Source: Rhodospirillaceae bacterium (GTDB lineage: Bacteria; Pseudomonadota; Alphaproteobacteria; Rhodospirillales; Rhodospirillaceae). Taken from it: DNA of 64,000 bases. The stretch is taken from contig JAPKDQ010000002.1 in assembly GCA_028822445.1 (NCBI GenBank), positions 124,001-188,000 on the forward strand, written 5' to 3'. The notes beneath the pieces are model-generated. The model was not told the DNA's origin and searched no databases. It was given only the letters and a program-made list of their open reading frames with translations. Positions 26,335 to 36,089 of the stretch are shown piece after piece (the first letter of the stretch is position 1; each line of letters begins with the position of its first letter). A program made the position numbers and the translations under genes.

Positions 26335-27069
26335 TCATGACGCCGTGTCGCGGGCTCGGGCCTTCTGGGCCCGTTTTACGAGTTGCTGGGCAAAGGGTAA
26401 AATTTTACCGACCATGACGTTGACCCCGTCGGGATTGGGGTGAATGCGATCAGCTTGGTTGAGGTCAACCTCACCGGCAACACCCTCCAACAAAAACGGA
26501 TAGAAGACGACGTCATATTCGTTCGCAAGGCGCTTATAAACGCCAAAAAATTGTTCGCCGTAGTCGCGGCCAAGATTGGGCGGTGCCATCATGCCGGCCA
26601 GCAGTACAGGCAACCCTTCGGACTGCAGCCGCGCCAGAATCGCGTTCAAATTATCGTAGGTGACATCGGGATCAAGAGCGCGGAGGCCATCGTTCCCACC
26701 TAATCCAACGATCACGGCGTCCGGGTTCTCGGCCAGAGACCAATCTAATCGCGACCGACCGCCAGCCGTCGTATCCCCAGAGATTCCGGCGTCTAGAACA
26801 TCCACATCCATGCCAGATGCATTCAACTCACCTTCCAGCCGCGCCGGAAAGGCGAGCGATAAATCATCCAACCCATACCCGGCCGTTAGGCTGTCACCGA
26901 GCGCAAGAATACGGATTGATAACGCCTCATCAGGGGTCGTATTTTGAGAACGAGTCTCTCCTGATTGCTTGCTTTCAGCGCGGGGGCCTTCGGGGCAACC
27001 ACACAGCAGTAGCGCTATAACGAAGGCTAACAAACCCCTCCTTCGCGTGGTAAGGGTGCGCACAATCAT
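26335..27069 (-). CDS. tesA: SGNH-hydrolase arylesterase / acyl-CoA thioesterase TesA
   Basis: Exported lipase-like hydrolase of 244 residues. The N-terminus (TRRRGLLAFVIALLLCGCPE) has a lipobox-like LLLCGC, so it may be a lipoprotein. Catalytic blocks are LALGDSLTAGYGL (Ser nucleophile), GISGDTTAGG (block II Gly), GLGGNDGLRALDP (block III Asn) and NQADRIHPNPDG (Asp/His dyad). It splits esters or thioesters. The start codon overlaps that of ybbA on the opposite strand (CATG at 27067-27070), as in the divergent tesA-ybbA pairing known from enterobacteria. Confidence 0.92.
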   Translation of the reverse strand: MIVRTLTTRRRGLLAFVIALLLCGCPEGPRAESKQSGETRSQNTTPDEALSIRILALGDSLTAGYGLDDLSLAFPARLEGELNASGMDVDVLDAGISGDTTAGGRSRLDWSLAENPDAVIVGLGGNDGLRALDPDVTYDNLNAILARLQSEGLPVLLAGMMAPPNLGRDYGEQFFGVYKRLANEYDVVFYPFLLEGVAGEVDLNQADRIHPNPDGVNVMVGKILPFAQQLVKRAQKARARDTAS

Positions 27070-27799
27070 GAATAATACTCCACATAATCTCGACGCAACG
27101 CGTCACCAAACGGCCATCGCACTGGATGACGTTCACCTCACCTTGGCGGGACCTGCCGGGGACGTCAACATTCTGCGCGGTGTGTCCTTAAACGTGCCGG
27201 AAGGAGAGGCCCTAGGTGTTGTTGGGCCTTCAGGTTCCGGTAAGACCACAATGCTGATGGTTACCGCTGGCCTTGAGAGTATCACTGGCGGTCGCGTCAC
27301 TGTCGCAGGCCAAGACTATTCGTCTTTGAATGAAGATGGGCTAGCCCTCTTTCGCCGAGACAACATTGGTGTCGTGTTTCAGTCGTTTCATTTGATCCCA
27401 ACCATGACAGCGCTTGAGAATGTCGCAATCCCCATGGAATTTGCCGGTCGATCTGATGCCTTTGAGCAGGCCGCAGAACAATTGGAAGCGGTTGGCCTTG
27501 GGCCTCGAATCGGTCATTACCCCGGCCAACTCTCTGGTGGTGAACAACAACGTGTTGCCCTGGCACGCGCGTTTGCAGTGAAACCAAAATTATTGTTGGC
27601 TGATGAGCCAACGGGAAATTTGGACGGTGGCACGGGTCAACAGGTCATCGACCTGTTGTTTAAACTTCATGATACCAGCAACACAACACTGATGTTGATA
27701 ACCCATGACATGAAACTTGCCGCACGCTGTGATCGCGTTGTGCGCATTGGCGACGGTGTGATTGCCGGAGAAGGCCTAAACACCGCCGCAGCGGAGTAA
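27068..27799 (+). CDS. ybbA: ABC transporter ATP-binding protein YbbA
   Basis: Cytosolic ATPase of a MacB/LolD-type exporter, 243 residues from ATG 27068 ([14 protein letters not shown]). Walker A is [14 protein letters not shown], the signature is [15 protein letters not shown], Walker B is [14 protein letters not shown] and the H-loop is LITHDM. The permease YbbP follows 7 bp after the stop, so they form one transporter. Its start codon shares two bases with that of tesA on the other strand, so its promoter must lie within tesA. Confidence 0.93.
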   Translation: MNNTPHNLDATRHQTAIALDDVHLTLAGPAGDVNILRGVSLNVPEGEALGVVGPSGSGKTTMLMVTAGLESITGGRVTVAGQDYSSLNEDGLALFRRDNIGVVFQSFHLIPTMTALENVAIPMEFAGRSDAFEQAAEQLEAVGLGPRIGHYPGQLSGGEQQRVALARAFAVKPKLLLADEPTGNLDGGTGQQVIDLLFKLHDTSNTTLMLITHDMKLAARCDRVVRIGDGVIAGEGLNTAAAE

Positions 27800-27806
27800 A
27801 CCTGCA

Positions 27807-30362
27807 ATGTCTTCATTTTCTCTTGCCGCCCGCTATGCCTTTCGTGAGTTGCGTAGCGGCCTTGGTGGTTTTAAAATTTTTATCGCCTGCCTAGCGCTCG
27901 GCGTAGCCGCGATCGCTGGCGCCGGGTCGCTCAACCAAGCCATACAAAAAGGCTTAGAGGATGACGCCCAATTACTCCTCGGCGGCGACGTCCAGGCGCG
28001 CATAACCTATCGCGAAGTGACTGCTGAGGAGCGTGCCGCATTAGAAGCCGCAGGCGACGTTAGTGAACAGATTTCCATGCGCTCTATGGCGCGGTCCATC
28101 GACATGCCTTCCGGTTCGACGCGTGAACGCACCCTGATTGAGTTAAAGGCGGTTGATAGTCTTTACCCGCTTTATGGCGTGCTCGACTTGGATCCACAAC
28201 GCCCATTGAGTGATATTCTAGCCCAACAGGGTGGCTATTGGGGGGCGGCTATTGACCCGGTTTTAAAAACCCGTTTGGACATTTCCTTGGGCGACATCAT
28301 CAAGGTTGGTGAAGCAGACCTTCAAGTTCGTGCATTTATCAATAAAGAGCCGGATCGTGTGATCAGTTTTGCCACCGCTGGGCCGCGGGTGATGGTTGCA
28401 CGCGCTGCGATGGCAGAAACCGAATTAATCCAGCCCGGTAGTTTGATTTCAAACATCTACAATGTGCGCATCAATCCAGGCGTTAATGCTAACGAGTTAC
28501 GCGAGTCTCTCAAAAACCGCTTCCCAGACGCGGGCTGGCAGTTGCGCGGACTACGCCAGGCGGCCCGCAGCTTAGAAATCTTCCTCGATAACGTGACGCT
28601 ATTTCTCACTCTAGTAGGTTTAACCGCATTGCTCACCGGCGGGATCGGCGTTGCCAACGCATCCCGTGCGTACCTGGAAGGACGCATGACAACGATTGCG
28701 ACACTTAAATGCTTGGGAGCGCCTGGCGACCTTATCTTTACGATATACGCCATTCAGTTAATGGTCCTCTCGGTGATCGGCATTATGCTCGGCCTTTTGA
28801 TCGGTGCAACCGTTCCATTCGTCGCGGCCAATTCCATTGGCGGCATGCTTCCCGTCGATGCGCGCTTTGGTATTTACGGAGATCCCTTAATCAAAGCTGC
28901 CGTGTTTGGCGCCTTATCGGCAGCTACCTTTACGCTGTGGCCTTTGGCAAAAGCCCGAGACATTCCTGCGGTTGCTCTATTTCGACAGTTCTTAAGTGAC
29001 ATTAACCGTTGGCCGCGCAAACGCTACCTCGTTGGCCTGATCATGTTGGGCGCGGCACTTGGGGCCTTCACCATTTTCACCGCCGACAAACCAAGCTTTG
29101 CATTCTTCTTTGTAGCAGGGGCGGCGCTCTCACTCGTCTTGTTCCGTTTCGCGGCCAGTGGCGTAATGAAGCTGGCGGCAAACATGTCGAATAAACGTGG
29201 CGGCATCACGTTGGGTCGACCAACATTGCGCCTGGCCATGGCAAACCTTTACCGCCCGGGCAATCCAACAACGTCTGTTGTGTTGTCGCTTGGCCTTGGC
29301 CTATCAGTCCTTGTTTGTGTCGCGCTCTTAGAATCGAACCTCAACGCGCAGATCAACGGCGAGTTACCGGAACAAGCGCCAACCATGTTCTTTATCGACA
29401 TTCAGCCGACACAAATAGATAGAATTTCTGAAATTATTAAAGCCCAGGAGGGTGTCGAGAAAATCACATTGGCATCTATGATCCGAGGGCGTATTGCCAA
29501 GATTGACGGTGTTAAAGTCGCCGATGCCGACGTCACACCAGAAGCCCGTTGGGCCACTCGGGGTGAGCGCGGCATTTCACAGTCCTCCCTCATGCCAGAG
29601 AACGCGCACCTTGTTGAAGGTGAATGGTGGGCAGAAGATCACGGTGGCAAAAACCTACTTTCCATTGACGCTCAGGTAGCCAAAGGCATGCACCTGGGTA
29701 TCGGAGACACATTAACGGTGAACATTCTGGGCCGCGAGATCACAGCCGAAGTCGCTAACCTTCGAGATATTCGATGGGAATCGGGCACAATGAATTTCGC
29801 CCTGATTTTTTCGCCAAACGCACTTCAGGGCGCGCCAGGCATGTACATCGCAACCGTGAGCTCCGCCGACGGTACAGAAGAAGCCATCGAACGCGCAGTA
29901 GTTGACGAACTACCCAACGTAACGGTCGTGCAAGTGCGAGAAGCTCTGGAAATTCTGGAACAAGTTTTGGGGGCCTTAGGCACAGCAGTACGCGTCACAG
30001 CCGCCGTAGCAATTGTTGCCGGCGCCCTAGTTCTTGCCGGCGCGATCGCAGCCGGGCATGCACGACGGACTTACGAGTCCGTCGTTCTCAAGGTCCTTGG
30101 GGCAACGCGCGCGGATGTGCTGAAAGCCTTTATCTTCGAATATTGCCTTCTCGGTCTCGCAACAGGCGCTATTGCGGCGGTAGTCGGCAGCCTCTCAGCC
30201 TGGGCCGTACTGATCTTTGTCATGAAAATCGATTGGATTTTATTCCCCGGAATTGTCGGCGGCGTGATTGTAGCCTGCATAGCTGTGACCCTCATGGCCG
30301 GATTCTCTGGGGTTTGGCGAGCCCTGGGGGTCAAGGCGGCACCGTTGTTACGCAACGACTAA
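27807..30362 (+). CDS. ybbP: ABC transporter permease YbbP (FtsX-like, two-copy)
   Basis: Large membrane protein of 851 residues with two FtsX domains and long periplasmic regions. The N-terminal helix SGLGGFKIFIACLALGVAAI is followed by a periplasmic domain, three helices (around residues 260-400), a central hydrophobic hairpin, a second periplasmic domain and three final helices ending WRALGVKAAPLLRND. Length and layout match YbbP. Such MacB-like systems do not import; they move lipids or lipoproteins or act as mechanotransmitters. Together with the esterase TesA opposite it may handle lipid products, which is a guess. Confidence 0.92.
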   Translation: MSSFSLAARYAFRELRSGLGGFKIFIACLALGVAAIAGAGSLNQAIQKGLEDDAQLLLGGDVQARITYREVTAEERAALEAAGDVSEQISMRSMARSIDMPSGSTRERTLIELKAVDSLYPLYGVLDLDPQRPLSDILAQQGGYWGAAIDPVLKTRLDISLGDIIKVGEADLQVRAFINKEPDRVISFATAGPRVMVARAAMAETELIQPGSLISNIYNVRINPGVNANELRESLKNRFPDAGWQLRGLRQAARSLEIFLDNVTLFLTLVGLTALLTGGIGVANASRAYLEGRMTTIATLKCLGAPGDLIFTIYAIQLMVLSVIGIMLGLLIGATVPFVAANSIGGMLPVDARFGIYGDPLIKAAVFGALSAATFTLWPLAKARDIPAVALFRQFLSDINRWPRKRYLVGLIMLGAALGAFTIFTADKPSFAFFFVAGAALSLVLFRFAASGVMKLAANMSNKRGGITLGRPTLRLAMANLYRPGNPTTSVVLSLGLGLSVLVCVALLESNLNAQINGELPEQAPTMFFIDIQPTQIDRISEIIKAQEGVEKITLASMIRGRIAKIDGVKVADADVTPEARWATRGERGISQSSLMPENAHLVEGEWWAEDHGGKNLLSIDAQVAKGMHLGIGDTLTVNILGREITAEVANLRDIRWESGTMNFALIFSPNALQGAPGMYIATVSSADGTEEAIERAVVDELPNVTVVQVREALEILEQVLGALGTAVRVTAAVAIVAGALVLAGAIAAGHARRTYESVVLKVLGATRADVLKAFIFEYCLLGLATGAIAAVVGSLSAWAVLIFVMKIDWILFPGIVGGVIVACIAVTLMAGFSGVWRALGVKAAPLLRND

Positions 30363-30550
30363 GCCCGCTTAGCGGCCACTTCGCCTTAAAAACCTTAAAA
30401 ACAAAACGTTTTTTCTTAAATCATTGTCAAAAAGAGACCGATTGTCGTTGAAGATGCGTACAAAACAACCAATATTAGATCTATTGGGCCAGTGGAACGC
30501 CAAAGTTGGGGGCCACGTTGGACCGAACGTAACTTTAAGTGAGGAGCATC

Positions 30551-31291
30551 ATGGCTATCCAAACTGATCGCCGAACAATGACCGGCGCGGGTGTTGAATC
30601 CGCTGCAATTCACGAAGGTCTGCGCACCTATATGTTGAGGGTCTACAACTACATGGCTTCAGGCCTGTTGCTGTCGGGCATCGTCGCTTTTGCAGTGGCC
30701 AATACAGGCCTGATCGGCCTCTTCTTCCGAGTCGAGGCGGGGCAGATCGCTGGCTACACTGGCTTAGGTATGATTTCCATGTTTATGCCACTAGGCCTTA
30801 TCCTGTTTATGAGCTTTGCTGGACACAACCGCAGCGCCGGAACCATGCAGCTGCTCTATTGGCTGTTCGTTGGCACCATGGGCGTTGGTCTTTCGACCAT
30901 TCTCATGACCTACACGGGCGTTAGTGTTGCGCGTACGTTTGTCATTACAGCGAGCGCGTTTGCTGGCCTCAGCCTGTATGGCTACACCACAAAGAAGGAC
31001 CTGTCCGGCATGGGCACGTTCTTGCTGATGGGTCTGATCGGGCTAGTCATAGCCATGGTCGTCAATATGATTTGGCCAAGCGGAGTCATGGGTTTCGTCA
31101 TTCCCGTGATCGGCGTGCTCATCTTTGCAGGCTTGACCGTCTATGACACTCAGCGCATTAAGAGTGGGTATTTCGATGTTCAAGGCTCCAGCAGAGAAGA
31201 GCATGCGGCGGTGATGGGAGCGGTTGCGCTGTACCTAAACTTCATCAACCTATTCCAGTTTCTGCTTATGTTCCTTGGGAACCGCAATTAG
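30551..31291 (+). CDS. Bax inhibitor-1/YccA family membrane protein
   Basis: Integral membrane protein of 246 residues with seven helices. ATG 30551 (MAIQTDRRTMTGAG) has GAGGAG 6 bp upstream; an earlier GTG at 30539 is less likely. Family marks are LRTYMLRVYNYMASGLLLSG at the first helix, YGYTTKKDLSGMGTFLLMGL in the middle and TVYDTQRIKSGYF with the aspartate that in BI-1 homologues acts as a pH/calcium sensor. Probably a calcium or proton leak channel. It is monocistronic, closed by a strong terminator. Confidence 0.93.
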   Translation: MAIQTDRRTMTGAGVESAAIHEGLRTYMLRVYNYMASGLLLSGIVAFAVANTGLIGLFFRVEAGQIAGYTGLGMISMFMPLGLILFMSFAGHNRSAGTMQLLYWLFVGTMGVGLSTILMTYTGVSVARTFVITASAFAGLSLYGYTTKKDLSGMGTFLLMGLIGLVIAMVVNMIWPSGVMGFVIPVIGVLIFAGLTVYDTQRIKSGYFDVQGSSREEHAAVMGAVALYLNFINLFQFLLMFLGNRN

Positions 31292-31318
31292 AACTGGAGA
31301 CCTTCTGGTCTTGTGAGA

Positions 31319-31348
31319 AAGCCCGGACAGCCTTGTCCGGGCTTTTTT
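31319..31348 (+). terminator. Rho-independent terminator after the BI-1 gene
   Basis: AAGCCCGGACA (31319-31329) pairs perfectly with TGTCCGGGCTT (31334-31344) around a 4-nt loop, followed by TTTT. This is the strongest terminator in the window. Confidence 0.95.
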
Positions 31349-31628
31349 CTTGTGTGGTGAAGGGTTTAGCTCAATCCTGGGGTTTCCCCCTAAAGACCAC
31401 GACTGAAACGGTTCGCTCCATTGCACTCAGCCTGCAACGTAGGCTAGAGGGTTTGTTGCGGAATCGTTCGTCATTAAGGGTGGGGGCGTACTCGTTTGCA
31501 TTATGTTACGGTTTTTTGCTTCAGCCATGAGCATGGCGGACGTGGTTTAGTCTTTCAGGGGCCCCTAAGATCGTCGCCGATGACATCGCTGAATCGTACA
31601 AAGCCAATCATGATGGACCGGGCTAACT

Positions 31629-33167
31629 ATGAACTTAGGACACCATAAAACTTGGGTGCGCTACCTGGTACTTGCATCACTGCTAGCTCTCGGTTTTGCT
31701 CTGCCTAAACACGCAACATCAGAAACCGTGCTGAGGGTCGCCCGTAATGCTGCCCCTCCAAGCCTTGGCAATCCATTCACTAGCGTTGGGCAGCCAGGGT
31801 CAGGCGTATGGAGCGTGCTTTTCGATGGCTTAACGCTCATCGGTCCCGGAGGAGCTTTGCGTCCCGGCTTGGCGTTGTCTTGGGAAATAACGAGCGACAC
31901 CCGCTGGCTATTCAAGCTGCGCAACGGCGTAACGTTTCATAACGGAGAACCCATGACCGCGGACTCTATTGCCGCAATGCTTGAGTATCTGAGGAGCCCT
32001 GAGGGACGCCGTTTCTATATATCGTCTGAAGTCGATACGATCTCCTCCATTGAAGTGATCGATACAGAAACGATTGCGATCGAAACCCTTACGCCTGACG
32101 CAATTCTTCCGAAGCGCATGGCGTTGATCGCAATACCGGAGCCAATCGCATGGCGCACTCTGGGGCCGGAAGGGTTTGCTCAGGCCCCGGTTGGCACAGG
32201 GTCTTTTAAACTTCGGGACTGGGGGCAGGCAACAGGTCGTATGATCTTTGATGCAGACCCAAACTCTTGGCGCGCATCGAACAACATTGATGTTCTCGAG
32301 CTGCGAACTGTAGCCGACGCAACAGCGCGTGTGCAGGCGCTAATTACCGGACAGGTCGATGTTCTGGAGGCCGTGAGTATAGACGACGTTAAACAATTAG
32401 AATCAGCCGGTTTTAAAATCTGGTCGTTCGGCGGAGCACAAGTGTCATCCATCGCCTTTCGTACGGTCGGCAATCCTGATTCACCCTTGCAAGACCCTCG
32501 TGTCAGACAGGCCCTCAACTACGCGGTAAACCGTAAGGTCATTGCCGACGTTCTATTTGGCGGAAAAGCGGAACCAGCCAGCCAAGGGGCAAGCCCCGGT
32601 ACGTTCGGATACGACCCAAGCCTAAGCCCTATTCCATACGCGCCGGACCGAGCTAAAGCCCTTCTTGAAGACGCCGGGTATGGAGATGGGTTTTCAATGA
32701 CCATCGAAGTCCTCGTTGGGTTCAGCACGATTGATACACTGTTGTATCAACAAGTCGCTCAAGACCTAAGAGCGATTGGAATCAACGTTACTCTCCGCAC
32801 CCCCACCTTCGCGACGTGGCTGCGTAAATTTCATAGTAATGAATGGGGCAACACGGATGCGTTTTCTTTGATGTGGGACTCCGGTGCATATGCGGATGCC
32901 ATTCGGCCTGTGCGCAATTTCTCATGCGCTAAAGCGGCGCCATTCTTCTGCGATAAATCCATAATGCCGCTGATCGAAAAAACAGATCGCATTATGAATG
33001 TGACTAATCGAGAACGTCATCTTCGCAGCGTGATGCGCCGCATGAGAGATATCTCACCGGCGCTTCTCCTAACCACTGCCTCTCAGCGGGTGGCAACGAC
33101 AATGGACATAAAATCCTTATCGTTGAACCCACCAAATATCAACTATCACACGATTGAACTTCAATAA
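31629..33167 (+). CDS. ABC transporter solute-binding protein, family 5 (peptide/nickel type)
   Basis: Periplasmic binding protein of 512 residues. Signal peptide at residues 1-30 (YLVLASLLALGFALP, then the ATSE cleavage region). The mature part has the family-5 signs: VWSVLFDGLTLIGPGGALRP, LAPALSWEI-like LRPGLALSWEI, KLRNGVTFHNGEPMTAD, and QDPRVRQALNYAVNRKVIAD. No permease or ATPase follows; the gene is an orphan between a terminator and tRNA-Thr. The permease at the left window edge is of the same class but 30 kb away. Ligand unknown (peptides, amino acids, opines or metal chelates are possible). Confidence 0.92.
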   Translation: MNLGHHKTWVRYLVLASLLALGFALPKHATSETVLRVARNAAPPSLGNPFTSVGQPGSGVWSVLFDGLTLIGPGGALRPGLALSWEITSDTRWLFKLRNGVTFHNGEPMTADSIAAMLEYLRSPEGRRFYISSEVDTISSIEVIDTETIAIETLTPDAILPKRMALIAIPEPIAWRTLGPEGFAQAPVGTGSFKLRDWGQATGRMIFDADPNSWRASNNIDVLELRTVADATARVQALITGQVDVLEAVSIDDVKQLESAGFKIWSFGGAQVSSIAFRTVGNPDSPLQDPRVRQALNYAVNRKVIADVLFGGKAEPASQGASPGTFGYDPSLSPIPYAPDRAKALLEDAGYGDGFSMTIEVLVGFSTIDTLLYQQVAQDLRAIGINVTLRTPTFATWLRKFHSNEWGNTDAFSLMWDSGAYADAIRPVRNFSCAKAAPFFCDKSIMPLIEKTDRIMNVTNRERHLRSVMRRMRDISPALLLTTASQRVATTMDIKSLSLNPPNINYHTIELQ

Positions 33168-33326
33168 GTCACTTAGTCTTCGGTTGCGCCGGTGTTGCCA
33201 TGATGTGTGTGTCTTTCGCCTTCAGTTTCCGCGCAGCCCTAATAAAATAAAAAACCTACGTGTTGCTACAATGTTAGATTATGAAAGAGATACTCGCGGG
33301 TTTTTTGTCTGAGAAAGAACAGAAGG

Positions 33327-33401
33327 TGGTGCCGACGCGCGGAATTGAACCGCGGACCTACTCATTACGAATGAGTTGCTCTACCCCTGAGCTACGTCGG
33401 C
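33327..33401 (-). tRNA. tRNA-Thr (anticodon CGT)
   Basis: On the minus strand the cloverleaf is complete: acceptor GCCGACG/CGTCGGC, D stem GCTC/GAGC, anticodon stem ACTCA/TGAGT with loop TTCGTAA (anticodon CGT, reading ACG), T arm CGCGG-TTCAATT-CCGCG, discriminator A and an encoded CCA end. Confidence 0.97.
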
Positions 33402-33518
33402 GTTAACCTTCTTAAGGCGGCGGGACCATAGAACATGAACGGTCGAATTTAAAGCCGTTCTAAGAGATTGTTGTGTAACGCGGTTGACGGAATGACCTCC
33501 ATGCGCGAAAGCCTTTGT

Positions 33519-34742
33519 ATGGCTAAGAAACTAGAAACCGATGTCATAGTCATTGGAGCGGGCCTAACGGGCGCGACCCTGGCCTGCGGCCTGGCTGCCA
33601 ACGGAATTCAAACGGTGATGGTTGATAGGGCCGCGCCAGAAGACAGTATTTCTCCGTCCTTTGACGGACGCGCCTCGGCGATCGCCTACTCAAGTAAGGT
33701 AGCTCTAGACGGCATTGGGCTTTGGCCATTAGTGGCGGGTAAGACTGAAGCTATCAGAGAAATTAGGGTGTCGGACGGGGCATCTCCGCTATTCTTGCAC
33801 TATAATCACGCTGACCTTGGCGATAATCCACTAGGCTACATGATCGAGAATCGAGACATGCGGTCTGGGCTGCTTGCGTTGACGAAGCAAACCGCGGGAC
33901 TGGATGTTATCGCCCCAGCAGAAGTTACGGCTATAGCCCGCAGCAACGAAGGTGCGAAAATCACCCTACGTGATGGACAGACGGTTACCGGTAGATTGCT
34001 TGTCGCCGCCGATGGTCGCACCTCAATGACACGTCAGGCAGCCGGTATCGCTGTCATAGACTGGGGCTATAACCAGCACGCCATCGTGGCGACCATAGAT
34101 CACACTGTGTCTCATCAAGGCATTGCGCACGAAAGGTTTTTACCAAGTGGTCCCTTTGCCATCTTACCGCTTAAAGGCGGGCACCGATCCTCCCTAGTCT
34201 GGACCGAGCGCAAATCTCTCGTCGAGTCATTTATGGCCCTAGACGACAACACCTTCCTTGCGGAGGTCTCTGAACGCGTCGGTGGCTTCCTAGGTGACAC
34301 CTCCCTTGTCGGGCCGCGATTCCAGCATCCGCTCGGCCTTCAAGTTGCGGCGACATACACAGCTGAACGCCTGGCTATCGTTGGAGATGCGGCGCATGGG
34401 ATTCATCCCATTGCTGGACAGGGCCTCAACCTTGGCCTTAGGGATGTTGCAGCGCTAATCGATATTCTTGTCGATGCCAAACGCTATGGTCTAGATCTAG
34501 CGCATAGCGCCGGACTGGAGCGTTATCAACGCTGGCGACGCGCTGACAACCTCCTTATGGCGGGAATGACTGACATCCTAAACCGTCTTTTCTCAAATGA
34601 CGTGCCTCCTCTTAGAGTAATGCGCGATTTAGGGCTCGCAACGGTCAATTCACTGCCAACTCTCAAGAAAACCTTCATGCGGCACGCCATGGGACAAGTT
34701 GGGGATTTACCAAAACTGATGCGCGGCGAGGCGCCCGGTTAG
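33519..34742 (+). CDS. UbiH/COQ6-family FAD-dependent monooxygenase
   Basis: Flavoprotein hydroxylase acting in ubiquinone ring hydroxylation; peripheral to the membrane. I chose ATG 33519 (MAKKLETDVIVIGAGLTGA, 407 residues); ATGs at 33468 and 33492 are alternatives. FAD motifs are IGAGLTGATLACGLAANG, VAADGRTSMTRQAAGI and IVGDAAHGIHPIAGQGLNLG, typical of the UbiH/UbiF/UbiL group. Which ring position (C1, C5 or C6) is hydroxylated cannot be told, since alphaproteobacterial members vary. It is convergent with the DUF971 gene. Confidence 0.92.
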   Translation: MAKKLETDVIVIGAGLTGATLACGLAANGIQTVMVDRAAPEDSISPSFDGRASAIAYSSKVALDGIGLWPLVAGKTEAIREIRVSDGASPLFLHYNHADLGDNPLGYMIENRDMRSGLLALTKQTAGLDVIAPAEVTAIARSNEGAKITLRDGQTVTGRLLVAADGRTSMTRQAAGIAVIDWGYNQHAIVATIDHTVSHQGIAHERFLPSGPFAILPLKGGHRSSLVWTERKSLVESFMALDDNTFLAEVSERVGGFLGDTSLVGPRFQHPLGLQVAATYTAERLAIVGDAAHGIHPIAGQGLNLGLRDVAALIDILVDAKRYGLDLAHSAGLERYQRWRRADNLLMAGMTDILNRLFSNDVPPLRVMRDLGLATVNSLPTLKKTFMRHAMGQVGDLPKLMRGEAPG

Positions 34743-34755
34743 AGCGTTCACCTAA

Positions 34756-35130
34756 TTAGGGATCCCGGCTCATCGCTTTTTGCGCCAAAGCCTCAAGATA
34801 CAACGCCCACCTCTCCTCATACTCTGAGCCCAACTCGTACAGCGTACGCCACGAGTAAATGCCGGTGTCGTGCAAGTCATCAAACACAATACGCACCGCA
34901 TAGTTGCCAACAGGTTCTATTTCCAGAATGCCAACGTGGCGGCGCCCACCAATGATTACTTTTTCTCCGCCATGCCCTTGAACCTCTGCAGATGGACTTT
35001 CAACACGCAAGTACTCTGCTCGAAGAGCAAACGTCTCGCCGGACTCAAAAGCGATGGCTAGGGATTTTCTTTCAGGGTCGTAAGAAAGGTCTGTCGGCCA
35101 GGTTGAGCCTTCCGCGTTAGATGGCACCAT
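34756..35130 (-). CDS. DUF971 (GBBH-like N-terminal domain) protein
   Basis: Cytosolic 124-residue protein with the GBBH-like fold. Signs: LSYDPERKSLAIAFESGETF, LRAEYLRVESPSAEVQGHG and the ending GIYSWRTLYELGSEYEERW, all normal for DUF971. The domain may bind iron or zinc in relatives, and it is often associated with Fe-S carrier genes. It closes the run cnoX-like thioredoxin, LON-domain protein, Trm112, DUF971, a conserved alphaproteobacterial order. Function not established. Confidence 0.9.
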   Translation of the reverse strand: MVPSNAEGSTWPTDLSYDPERKSLAIAFESGETFALRAEYLRVESPSAEVQGHGGEKVIIGGRRHVGILEIEPVGNYAVRIVFDDLHDTGIYSWRTLYELGSEYEERWALYLEALAQKAMSRDP

Positions 35131-35150
35131 AGAACCCCGAGGAGTAGATT

Positions 35151-35333
35151 TCAGTCATCCAACTTACGCGCCTCATCCGGCAACATAATAGGAATCCCGT
35201 CGCGCACCGGATATGCGAGCCCAGCCTTCTTGCTGACCAGTTCCTGCGCCTCATGGTCATAATCCAATGGCCCTTTGGTTACAGGGCAAACCAGTATATC
35301 CAGCAACTTAGAATCAACGCCTGACGCAGCCAT
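35151..35333 (-). CDS. Trm112/YcaR family small protein
   Basis: 60-residue protein with the Trm112-like zinc-ribbon core; bacterial members keep only part of the cysteines. Here [20 protein letters not shown] shows a single early cysteine and the end [20 protein letters not shown] is the family's most conserved part. In other organisms Trm112 activates methyltransferases; the bacterial role is unclear. Located 21 bp after the DUF971 start region and 31 bp after the LON-domain gene, same strand, likely operon. Confidence 0.92.
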   Translation of the reverse strand: MAASGVDSKLLDILVCPVTKGPLDYDHEAQELVSKKAGLAYPVRDGIPIMLPDEARKLDD

Positions 35334-35364
35334 TATTGCTCTCTCACGGTTTTACAGTTGGTCG

Positions 35365-36072
35365 TCATTGCCTTGGCCCCTCGGGCGCACCGGCCTCAAA
35401 AACCCCCATTTGCAGCAGGGCAAGGAGCATGTCTGCTCGGTCTTGCGGTGTTTCAGATTCCAACAAAGCCTGTTTCTCGCGGGGGTCGAATGGGCAAATC
35501 ATACATAACGATGAAACCAACGTATGATCTGACAAGCCCTTGATCATATCGACCTTGAGCCGCATGCTCTGCGCATCAATATAGGGCTGTAATGTCTCAA
35601 GTAGCGTCTCGCGATCAAGTTCAAACTCTTCGCGGGGTTCAATATCATGCCGGAATGCGCCGTATTCTGCACGCACACGGCGATAGCCCCCAATACCCTC
35701 CAACTCTCCGGTAACATGGAAACGACTAAGGCCACGAAGAGCAATTAGGAGGCGGCCGTCTTCAGTTTCTTCGAAATATACAATACGGCCGACGCATCCC
35801 GTTTTGTACAAAGGGGTGTCTTCGTCGTCTTCAATATCTAAATCTGTTTCGGATTCTTCAGATCTTAACCGAGCACCCATTGCATCAAAGTTCGGTTGGA
35901 TCATACCTATCATTCGCCCCTTGGCCAACGAGTCCAAAGTCATGTTTAGATAACGGGGCTCGAACAGATTAAGCGGCAGTCGCCCACCCGGAAGCAGCAA
36001 CGCGCCAGTCAGCGGAAATACGGGAAGGTCTTTAGGAAGGTCTTTGTACTTCGTGGATACTGGACTGAACAC
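35365..36072 (-). CDS. LON peptidase N-terminal (substrate-binding) domain protein
   Basis: 235-residue cytosolic protein made only of the LON N-terminal domain, without ATPase or protease. It opens LPVFPLTGALLLPGGRLPLN and continues LFEPRYLNMTLDSLAKGR, the domain's signature, then IGMIQP, VGCVGRIVYFEETEDGRLLI and LRGLSRFHV. An acidic insertion (SEESETDLDIEDDEDT) lies in the middle. It may bind unfolded proteins. It is 17 bp after the thioredoxin gene and in the same operon, so a shared protein quality role is likely. Confidence 0.92.
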   Translation of the reverse strand: MFSPVSTKYKDLPKDLPVFPLTGALLLPGGRLPLNLFEPRYLNMTLDSLAKGRMIGMIQPNFDAMGARLRSEESETDLDIEDDEDTPLYKTGCVGRIVYFEETEDGRLLIALRGLSRFHVTGELEGIGGYRRVRAEYGAFRHDIEPREEFELDRETLLETLQPYIDAQSMRLKVDMIKGLSDHTLVSSLCMICPFDPREKQALLESETPQDRADMLLALLQMGVFEAGAPEGPRQ

Positions 36073-36089
36073 AAATAGACGCCTTTGCG

